Shown one piece after another: positions 1 through 4,972 of a stretch of 6,567 nt of DNA. The stretch covers positions 1 through 6,567 of the forward strand of contig SBHH01000241.1 in assembly GCA_006226265.1 (NCBI GenBank), read 5' to 3'. The position numbers were made by a program, and so were the translations under genes. Position 1 is the stretch's first letter. Each line of letters begins with the position of its first letter. Below the pieces are notes generated by a model, which saw nothing but the letters and a program-made list of their open reading frames with translations, was not told the DNA's origin and ran no database searches. Source of the DNA: Alphaproteobacteria bacterium. Lineage in GTDB: Bacteria > Pseudomonadota > Alphaproteobacteria > Sneathiellales > Sneathiellaceae.

Positions 1-88
1 CATCCGCAAAAGACTCGACCCGTCCTGCAATTGATGAACAACCAGAAAGTGCAAATATAAGGAAGAAAATTCTTATAAACCTAGACAT
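1..88 (-). CDS. Lipoprotein, N-terminal fragment (runs off left edge)
   Basis: Reading the minus strand from an ATG at 88 gives 29 codons open to the window edge. The translation begins MSRFIRIFFLIFALSGCSSI, a textbook type II signal peptide: two Arg near the start, a hydrophobic stretch (about residues 7-14), then the lipobox L-S-G-C with the lipidated Cys at residue 17. The protein should be exported, lipidated and processed by signal peptidase II. Serines at +2 and +3 after the Cys favour outer-membrane sorting by the general Lol rule. The mature part visible here (about 12 residues) is too short to assign a family. No Shine-Dalgarno sequence is seen upstream; the bases just before the ATG read GCCTCC. 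The gene is divergent from uup. Codon use is A/T-rich compared with the rest of the window. I am fairly sure of the signal peptide and say nothing about function. Confidence 0.72.
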   Translation of the reverse strand, partial: MSRFIRIFFLIFALSGCSSIAGRVESFAD

Positions 89-272
89 GGAGGCAAAATT
101 AAACAACCTATGCAATTTTGCAATAAATAATACCGTCTTACGATATGGTTTTTTGAAAACATATTTGCTCCACATTTTCTACAGGCAAAAATACTGGCAA
201 TTGCAGAGTAAGGCACTTAGATGCTAGAAGCCCCTCAACTGAATAATTCCAACATACTGGCATCCGAATTCC
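89..272. other. AT-rich divergent intergenic region
   Basis: This spacer between the minus-strand lipoprotein gene and uup must hold both promoters. My count over 1-240 is 89 G+C (37%), against roughly 60% or more in uup. It contains a 12-base palindrome, TGCAATTTTGCA at 111-122, located 22 bases upstream of the lipoprotein ATG. A second, GCAATTGC, lies at 197-204. A loose -35-like TTGAAA at 153-158 is not followed at a normal distance by a good -10. No RNA gene, repeat array or terminator is evident. Confidence 0.6.
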
Positions 273-340
273 ATGGCGGCACCCATTCTGGCCCTGCAAA
301 ATGCCCGCGTCACTTTTGGCGGGGGCGATCTTTTTTCTGA
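221..340 (+). other. Possible 39-codon upstream ORF overlapping the uup start
   Basis: An ATG at 221, preceded by TAAGG at 209-213 with a 7-base spacer, opens a 39-codon frame. It ends at a TGA at 338-340, inside uup and in a different frame. Its ribosome binding site is better than the one in front of uup. The peptide (start MLEAPQLNNSNILASEF) resembles nothing I know. It could be a leader ORF that affects uup translation, or a chance frame. Low confidence as a gene. Confidence 0.2.
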
Positions 341-2102
341 CATCTCGCTCGGGATCGAGCCCGGGATGCGCGTTGCGCTGATGGGGCGGAACGGCTCGGG
401 CAAGTCAACGCTTCTGAAGGCGCTCGCGGGCGACATCGATCTCGATGGCGGGGAGCGGTTTCTGCAAAGTGGCATCCGCGTCGCCTATCTCCGTCAGCAG
501 CCGCTGATCACAGCAGGCCGGACGATTGCGGAACAGGTCGCGACCGGCATTCCGGCGGAGTTGCAAAAGGACGGGCAGGAAACCGGCTATCTCGTCGATC
601 AGGTGCTCGCGGGCGTCGGGCTCGATGGCTCGCGCCTTCTTGAGACCCTCTCGGGCGGGGAAGCGCGGCGCGTCTCCCTCGCCGAGGCACTGGTGGCGGA
701 GCCGGATATCCTCCTCCTCGACGAGCCGACCAACCATCTCGATATCAGCACCATCCTATGGCTGGAAGAGGAGCTTAAAGCCTTCAAGGGCGCGATGCTG
801 ATCATCAGCCATGACCGGCAATTCCTTAAAAACCTCACCAACCGGCTTTTCTGGCTCGATCGCGGCAGGCTCCGGACCCACGGCAAGGGCTTCGCCGCCT
901 TCGATGAATGGTCGGAGGAAATTCTCCGCCGCGAGGAAGTGGAGCTTAAAAAACTCGACAAAAAAATCGCCGAGGAAACGGACTGGTCGCGAAAAGGCAT
1001 CACCGCCCGCCGCGCAAGGAACGAGGGACGCCTCCGCGCGCTCGACCGGCTCCGCAAGGAACGGGCGGAGCGGACCAAGCTCGTCGGCAAGGCGAGCCTC
1101 ACCCTCGCAAGCGGAGAGAAAAGCGGCAAGGTGGTGATGGAGGCCGAAGATATCTCCATGACCTATGTCGATGCGAATGGCACGGAGACGGAGGTCTTAA
1201 AAAGATTCTCCACCCGTATCCTCAGGGGCGACCGGGTCGGCATCATTGGCCCGAACGGCGCAGGGAAAACGACGCTTCTTAAAATCCTGACCGGCAAGCT
1301 TGCCCCGACGACGGGGAAGGTGCGGCTTGGCACCTCGCTCACGCCCGCGATTTTCGATCAGAACCGCGAGAGCCTGGACCCTGAGATGAGCCTTTGGGAC
1401 AGCCTCGCCGATCCTGGCAGCGGGCAGCTTATGGTGCGGGGGGAGGTGCGCCATGTGGTTGCTTACCTCCGACAGTTCCTCTTTACCGACAAGCAGGCGA
1501 AAAGCCCGGTGAAGTCGCTCTCGGGCGGGGAGAAGAACCGTCTCCTGCTCGCGAAACTGCTCGCGCGCGAAAGCAACCTCCTTATCCTTGACGAGCCGAC
1601 CAACGATCTCGATATGGAAACGCTCGATCTCCTTGAGGAAATGCTGGATGCCTATGACGGCACGCTCCTGATCGTAAGCCATGACCGCGACTTCCTCGAT
1701 CAACTCGTCACCTCCGTCATTGTGATCGAGGAAGGGGGCAGGATCGATGAATATGTCGGCGGCTACAGCGACTATATCCGCCAGCGGCGCGAGACCGAGA
1801 AAAGCCGGAGCAAGGCGGCCGCGAAGCCGAAAGAGACAGTTGAGCGCAACGCTGGCCCCCGCAAGAAACTTTCCTACAAGGATCAGCGCGATCTCGATCT
1901 GCTGCCCGGCAAAATCGAGCAGTTGGAAGCGGATATCAAAAAGCTGGAAGCCGAACTCGCGGACCCCGCCCTTTTCACCCGCGACGCCGACGCCTTCAAC
2001 ACCAAAGCCGCGCTCCTCACGGATTTGCAGGAGGAGAAGGACAGCCTCGAGACCCGCTGGCTGGAACTCGAAATTCTGCAGGAGGAGATTGCTGGCGGAT
2101 AG
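273..2102 (+). CDS. uup: ABC-F family ATPase, Uup type
   Basis: A soluble 609-residue protein with two ABC ATPase domains and no membrane segments, the ABC-F layout. Domain 1 has Walker A GRNGSGKST (38-46), signature LSGGE (126-130), Walker B running into DEPTNHLD (150-157) and the switch SHDR (179-182). A charged linker, about 212-275, corresponds to the P-site-tRNA-interacting segment of the family. Domain 2 has GPNGAGKTT (326-334), LSGGE (416-420), DEPTNDLD (440-447) and SHDR (469-472). The C-terminal 70 residues or so (about 540-609) are a charged coiled coil as in Uup. All catalytic residues are intact. ABC-F proteins act on the ribosome; Uup is also linked in E. coli to DNA transposon excision and ribosome assembly. 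The start at 273 is the only ATG after an in-frame stop at 240-242 and fits homologue N-termini, although no Shine-Dalgarno is visible. It is monocistronic here, divergent from a lipoprotein gene. A dedicated antibiotic-resistance ABC-F is less likely given the Uup-like tail. Confidence 0.93.
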   Translation: MAAPILALQNARVTFGGGDLFSDISLGIEPGMRVALMGRNGSGKSTLLKALAGDIDLDGGERFLQSGIRVAYLRQQPLITAGRTIAEQVATGIPAELQKDGQETGYLVDQVLAGVGLDGSRLLETLSGGEARRVSLAEALVAEPDILLLDEPTNHLDISTILWLEEELKAFKGAMLIISHDRQFLKNLTNRLFWLDRGRLRTHGKGFAAFDEWSEEILRREEVELKKLDKKIAEETDWSRKGITARRARNEGRLRALDRLRKERAERTKLVGKASLTLASGEKSGKVVMEAEDISMTYVDANGTETEVLKRFSTRILRGDRVGIIGPNGAGKTTLLKILTGKLAPTTGKVRLGTSLTPAIFDQNRESLDPEMSLWDSLADPGSGQLMVRGEVRHVVAYLRQFLFTDKQAKSPVKSLSGGEKNRLLLAKLLARESNLLILDEPTNDLDMETLDLLEEMLDAYDGTLLIVSHDRDFLDQLVTSVIVIEEGGRIDEYVGGYSDYIRQRRETEKSRSKAAAKPKETVERNAGPRKKLSYKDQRDLDLLPGKIEQLEADIKKLEAELADPALFTRDADAFNTKAALLTDLQEEKDSLETRWLELEILQEEIAGG

Positions 2103-2117
2103 GGCAGGCCAAATTTC

Positions 2118-2222
2118 TCAATGGTTTACGGCAGCTTCGTCATATAGCTGTGCGAGGGCGGCAATATCGCCTTCATTGAATAGACGTACCCGTTCCTCGA
2201 CCACTTCGCGTGGTGTTTTCAT
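2118..2222 (-). pseudogene. Remnant: N-terminus of an NTF2/SnoaL-like protein (34 codons)
   Basis: Thirty-four codons beginning MKTPREVVEE and ending DEAAVNH before a TGA. This pattern (PREVVE, then LFNEGDI, ALAQLYDE, AVNH) is how many SnoaL/ketosteroid-isomerase-like NTF2-fold proteins begin: helix 1, the N-x-G-D turn, helix 2, then the start of strand 1. Such proteins are normally 110-150 residues, so about three quarters is missing. The start is real-looking. GGAG lies at 2231-2234 with an 8-base spacer, and the ATG overlaps the stop of the repressor gene as ATGA (2219-2222), implying a coupled two-gene operon. Sequence beyond the stop is almost immediately the antisense of the uup 3' end (uup stops at 2102), so the rest has been deleted. 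I saw no continuation in the other frames. It could still be translated as a short peptide. The family call rests on my reading of the motif pattern. Confidence 0.6.
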
Positions 2223-2869
2223 TGGTCGGTCTCCAGTCCGCACGTGCGCAGGACCGTCGTGATCACGGCAGTCGTCGCAACATCGAAATCGGCGTCGGTG
2301 AGGCCATTCTTCCGTCCCAGAACCGCCGTCCATTGTGCGCCGAAATCGGCCCAGGTCTGGGTCATCGCCCAGATATGGAAAAGCAGGCGGCGGCCATCCA
2401 CGGGCGTGATCTTGCCCTCCTGCGCCCAGCCATCGAAAATCGCGGCCTTTTCCTCGACCCAGTCTTTCAGGTCAGTCGAGAGATGCTCGTGAATTCTTGG
2501 TGCCCCTCGGATCAGTTCGTTTGCAAAGACCTTGGAGGCATCGGGCCGCTCCTTCGAGAGGCGCATCTTGGCCTGGATATAGCGGGTAAGGGTCTCCTTC
2601 GGGTCATCCGCCGCGCTGATATCCCCGAAAGAGGAAAGCCAGAGCGCAAGGATATCATCGAGCACCGCCCGGTAAAGCTTCGCCTTGGTGCCGAAATAAT
2701 AATGGATATTGGCTTTCGGCAGACCCGCTTCCGCCGCGATGGCCGCCGTGGTCGCGCCGCGAAAGCCATGCTCGGCGAAGACCTTTTCCGCCGCCTGCAG
2801 GATCTTCTCCGTATTTTCTAGGCGGATACGCCCCTGGGCCGATGCATCCGCTGTCGCTGCCTGTGCCAT
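2219..2869 (-). CDS. rutR: TetR-family transcriptional repressor, RutR-like
   Basis: A 216-residue cytoplasmic regulator. Residues about 20-66 form the TetR DNA-binding domain: helix ILQAAEKVFAEHGFRG, helix-turn-helix around 39-59, then the characteristic HYYFGTKAKLYRAVL. The ligand domain closely follows E. coli RutR as I remember it: DASKVFANELIRGAP (110-124), DLKDWVEEKAAIFDGW (133-148), then FHIWAMTQTWADFGAQ (164-179), which corresponds to RutR's IWASTQHYADF segment. RutR senses uracil and thymine and controls pyrimidine catabolism; a similar ligand is inferred here. I chose the ATG at 2869 because it gives RutR-like length. An in-frame ATG at 2941 would add 24 residues with no family similarity and no Shine-Dalgarno. 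The gene diverges from an N-carbamoyl amidohydrolase operon and probably represses it and itself through the shared spacer. Its stop overlaps the start of the truncated SnoaL-like gene. Confidence 0.88.
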   Translation of the reverse strand: MAQAATADASAQGRIRLENTEKILQAAEKVFAEHGFRGATTAAIAAEAGLPKANIHYYFGTKAKLYRAVLDDILALWLSSFGDISAADDPKETLTRYIQAKMRLSKERPDASKVFANELIRGAPRIHEHLSTDLKDWVEEKAAIFDGWAQEGKITPVDGRRLLFHIWAMTQTWADFGAQWTAVLGRKNGLTDADFDVATTAVITTVLRTCGLETDQ

Positions 2870-2962
2870 TATTTTCCCGTTTTCTGGACGGTTTCTTCTA
2901 CTTAATTCCTGTGACAGAAAATCGGATATTTCACCCCCCATTGCAACTGATTTAGCGCATCA

Positions 2963-2978
2963 TTGACCGACTGTTCCA
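2963..2978 (+). promoter_or_regulatory. RutR-box-like operator
   Basis: TTGACCGACTGTTCCA compared with the E. coli RutR consensus TTGACCANNTGGTCAA agrees at 11 of the 14 fixed positions. The left half-site is perfect except for its last base; the right half is degenerate (mismatches at its third and seventh bases). It lies between the RutR-like gene and the operon it would control and covers the candidate -35, the position expected for a repressor site. The consensus is recalled from knowledge of E. coli; its use in this organism is inference. Confidence 0.45.
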
Positions 2979-2991
2979 CATGACGCATGAT
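2963..2991 (+). promoter_or_regulatory. Candidate sigma-70 promoter for the amidohydrolase operon
   Basis: A -35 of TTGACC (2963-2968, 5 of 6 to TTGACA) is followed after exactly 17 bases by a -10 of CATGAT (2986-2991, 4 of 6 to TATAAT). Transcription would then start near 2998, about 30 bases before the preferred ATG at 3029. This makes the in-frame ATGs at 2987 and 2990 unusable because they lie within the -10. The -35 falls within the RutR-box-like site, so repressor binding would block polymerase. Confidence 0.4.
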
Positions 2992-3028
2992 GCGAAAAAA
3001 TCTCCTTAAAAAAAACGAAACAGCGATC

Positions 3029-4273
3029 ATGGCGACAATGCAGAATATGGCGGTAAAGGGCGACCGGCTCTGGGACAGCCTGATGGAAATGGCGAAAATC
3101 GGTGCGACGGAAAAGGGGGGCTGCTGCCGCCTCGCGCTTACCGATCTCGACAGGCAAGGCCGCGATCTTTTCAGTGACTGGTGCCGCGCCGCGGGCTGCA
3201 CTATCAAGATCGACAAGATGGGCAATATCTTTGCCCGCAGGGAAGGGACGGATGCGAGCCTTGCGCCCGTCATGACCGGCTCCCATCTCGATACGCAGCC
3301 GACCGGCGGGAAATATGACGGGGTTTTCGGCGTGCTCGCGGGGCTTGAGGTTCTCCGCACCCTCAATGATTTCGATGTGAAGACGAAGCGCGCGGTCGAG
3401 GTTGCCGTCTGGACGAACGAGGAAGGCTCCCGTTTCGCGCCGGCCATGGTGGCCTCGGGCGTCTTCGCAGGTGCCTTTGATCTCGAATATGGCCTGTCCC
3501 GCGCCGATGTCGATGGCAAGACGATGGGGGAGGAACTGGCGCGCATCGGCTATGCCGGAGAGGAAGAGGTTGGCGGGCGCGACATCCATGCCTTTTTCGA
3601 GGCGCATATCGAGCAGGGCCCGATCCTGGAGCATGAGAAAAAGACCATCGGCATCGTGAAGGGCGCGCAAGGGCAGCGCTGGTATGAAATCACCGTGACG
3701 GGGCAGGAGGCTCATGCCGGGCCGACGCCGATGCCGCGCCGGAAGGATGCGCTGGTCGCGGCCGCCAAAATGATCGCGGAGGTGAACCGCATCGGCCTTG
3801 AACATCCGCCTTACGCCTGCGCGACCGTCGGCATGATCCAGTCGATGCCGAACTCGCGTAATACCATTCCGGGCAAGGTCTTCTTCACCGTTGATTTCCG
3901 TCATCCCGAAGACGAGACCCTAAGCCGGATGGATGCGGAACTGCGCGCCTTCTGCGAAAAGACGGCGACGGAAGGCGGGCTGGAACTGGATTTGCAGGAA
4001 ATCTGGTATTCGCCGCCGGTTGTCTTCGATGCGGATTGCGTCGGCGCCGTCCGGAAGGGGGCGGAGGCCGCCGGTTTCAGCCATATGGAGATGGTCTCGG
4101 GCGCAGGGCACGATGCCTGCTATATCTCCCGCGTCGCGCCAACCGGCATGATCTTTGTGCCTTGCGAAGACGGGATCAGCCATAACGAAGCGGAGGAAGC
4201 CACCCCCGCCGACCTCGCCGCCGGCTGCAACGTCCTCCTCTACGCCATCCTTGATCGCGCCGCCGTCGCCTAG
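3029..4273 (+). CDS. Zn-dependent N-carbamoyl amidohydrolase (HyuC/beta-ureidopropionase type, M20 family)
   Basis: A 414-residue cytosolic hydrolase of the hydantoinase/carbamoylase family, which cleaves the carbamoyl group of an N-carbamoyl amino acid to ammonia, CO2 and the amino acid. Family metal ligands are all present: His86 (in GSHLDTQ), Asp97 (GGKYDGVFG), Glu132 with catalytic Glu131 (NEEGSRF), His193 (HIEQGP) and His385 (GISHNEAEEA). His229, Asn278 and Arg291, known in L-carbamoylases to contact substrate or act in catalysis, are also conserved. The ATG at 3029 gives family length and matches the way homologues begin before DRLWDSLMEMAKIG. ATGs at 2987 and 2990 lie inside the predicted -10. 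Starts at 3038 or 3047 remain possible because none has a Shine-Dalgarno. Substrate is inferred: the RutR-like regulator suggests N-carbamoyl-beta-alanine (PydC role), while the AllA-family neighbour suggests allantoate or another ureide. It is first gene of a plus-strand operon. Confidence 0.9.
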   Translation: MATMQNMAVKGDRLWDSLMEMAKIGATEKGGCCRLALTDLDRQGRDLFSDWCRAAGCTIKIDKMGNIFARREGTDASLAPVMTGSHLDTQPTGGKYDGVFGVLAGLEVLRTLNDFDVKTKRAVEVAVWTNEEGSRFAPAMVASGVFAGAFDLEYGLSRADVDGKTMGEELARIGYAGEEEVGGRDIHAFFEAHIEQGPILEHEKKTIGIVKGAQGQRWYEITVTGQEAHAGPTPMPRRKDALVAAAKMIAEVNRIGLEHPPYACATVGMIQSMPNSRNTIPGKVFFTVDFRHPEDETLSRMDAELRAFCEKTATEGGLELDLQEIWYSPPVVFDADCVGAVRKGAEAAGFSHMEMVSGAGHDACYISRVAPTGMIFVPCEDGISHNEAEEATPADLAAGCNVLLYAILDRAAVA

Positions 4274-4284
4274 ATCTACCGAAT

Positions 4285-4290
4285 AAGGAG
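4285..4290 (+). promoter_or_regulatory. Strong ribosome binding site of the AllA-family gene
   Basis: AAGGAG stands 7 bases before the ATG at 4298. It is the best Shine-Dalgarno in the operon and fixes that start. It lies in the 24-base gap after the amidohydrolase stop, so the second gene can be translated efficiently and independently of the first. Confidence 0.8.
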
Positions 4291-4297
4291 ATTACCG

Positions 4298-4969
4298 ATG
4301 TCATCCGCAAAAACCGCGCCGTCACCCGATTACCTGAACCCGGATATTCCGCCGGGGCTTGACCAGCTGGAGGTGCCGGTCGTTGTCGCGACGAACGAGA
4401 GCCTGGAGGGTTACGGCTGCCTCGTGGAGGATTACAAGAATTTCCCGGTCGAGATTGTCACCTGGCCCGTCACGGGGCGACGGATGGTCGATGAAGGCAC
4501 CGGCAATCAGGGCGGCCTTGCCGAGGGGATCTTCGAATTCTGGTGGGAAGGGGATGTGCTCTGGGGGCGCAATAATGCGGTTGAGGATACCTATGTGCTC
4601 GGTTTCTCCACCGATCCGAACGAAGGGGCGGAGGCGCGCGCGACTGCCAGAAACGATCAGGTACTGCTCTGGCACGCAAACTACCATCCCGACGGGGGAC
4701 AGCTTTTCTATTCCCTCGACGGATCGCCCTTCATGGTGCCGCTCGCGCTGCCCGGGGACGATGTGCAGCCCGAGGATTTCATTTCCTTCTTTTGCGATGG
4801 CAGCAAGGGGCTCTATATCCACCCCGATATCTGGCATGAGGGCGTCTTTCCCATTGCGCCGAAGGGCCGCTTCTATGACCGGCAGGGCAAGGTCCATGCC
4901 CGCGTCTCCGTCAATTTCGCGGAGGAATTCGGCGTGCTTCTCCGGGTGCCACTTATCGTGCCGTCATAA
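4298..4969 (+). CDS. AllA / ureidoglycolate lyase family protein
   Basis: A 223-residue soluble protein with no signal peptide or membrane segment. The C-terminal two thirds matches the cupin-like ureidoglycolate lyase fold. Its most diagnostic stretch, GLYIHPDIWHEGVFPI (171-186), lines up with GVNYHRNVWHHPLF of E. coli AllA as I recall it. HANYHPDGGQLFYS (126-139) corresponds to the HPLGTQAFIP region, and the protein ends with the HARVSVNFAEEFGVLLRVPL block (200-219). AllA cleaves ureidoglycolate to glyoxylate and urea in allantoin catabolism. This protein is about 60 residues longer than E. coli AllA (160), with an N-terminal extension and a longer middle, so its substrate may differ. It sits 24 bases after an N-carbamoyl amidohydrolase and 3 bases before a permease in one operon, which supports a role in ureide breakdown. 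Family assignment is firm; the exact reaction is not. Confidence 0.82.
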   Translation: MSSAKTAPSPDYLNPDIPPGLDQLEVPVVVATNESLEGYGCLVEDYKNFPVEIVTWPVTGRRMVDEGTGNQGGLAEGIFEFWWEGDVLWGRNNAVEDTYVLGFSTDPNEGAEARATARNDQVLLWHANYHPDGGQLFYSLDGSPFMVPLALPGDDVQPEDFISFFCDGSKGLYIHPDIWHEGVFPIAPKGRFYDRQGKVHARVSVNFAEEFGVLLRVPLIVPS

Positions 4970-4972
4970 CGG

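Larger units (their letters stand above)
2956..2994. repeat. Inverted repeat CGCATCAT / ATGATGCG flanking the operator
   Basis: CGCATCAT at 2956-2963 is matched by its exact reverse complement ATGATGCG at 2987-2994. With flanking TTT and AAA the arms agree at 11 of 13 positions (2951-2963 against 2987-2999). The right arm is also part of an 11-base perfect palindrome, CGCATGATGCG (2984-2994). The arms start 31 bases apart, close to three helical turns, and bracket the RutR-box-like site. A second operator or a cooperative pair of sites is possible; chance is not excluded. Confidence 0.4.
2870..3028. promoter_or_regulatory. Divergent control region, repressor / amidohydrolase operon
   Basis: This 159-base spacer separates the repressor start from the amidohydrolase start and should contain both promoters. 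It holds a RutR-box-like site, a plausible sigma-70 promoter pointing right and paired CGCAT/ATGCG inverted repeats (each listed separately). The segment just before the amidohydrolase is A-rich (runs of six A at 2995-3000 and eight at 3009-3016), which may help translation in place of a Shine-Dalgarno sequence. I could not pick out a convincing promoter for the repressor on the minus strand. Confidence 0.6.

Noticed and set aside
599..1159. Ser/Arg-rich open frame antisense to uup
   Set aside because: Low-complexity translation from the complementary strand of a conserved ABC-F gene.
273..2102. uup as an acquired antibiotic-resistance ABC-F gene
   Set aside because: The linker and the C-terminal coiled coil are of the housekeeping Uup type and the gene has the GC-rich composition of its genomic neighbours.
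2870..2941. N-terminal extension of the RutR-like regulator to the ATG at 2941
   Set aside because: It has no Shine-Dalgarno, adds 24 residues unlike TetR proteins, and would put coding sequence over most of the divergent promoter region.
3009..3016. Run of eight A as a programmed frameshift site
   Set aside because: It lies upstream of the preferred start codon, so it would not be translated.
2987..3028. N-terminal extension of the amidohydrolase to the ATG at 2987 or 2990
   Set aside because: These ATGs lie in the candidate -10 and within the palindrome, the extra 14 residues (MMRKNLLKKNETAI) do not resemble family N-termini, and no ribosome binding site precedes them.
2960..3904. Long open frame (314 codons) on the minus strand opposite the amidohydrolase
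   Set aside because: It is a GC-rich antisense shadow of a gene with all catalytic motifs intact; its translation shows no recognisable domain.
4322..4897. Minus-strand open frame opposite the AllA-family gene
   Set aside because: Shadow of a well-supported gene with a strong ribosome binding site; no domain recognisable.
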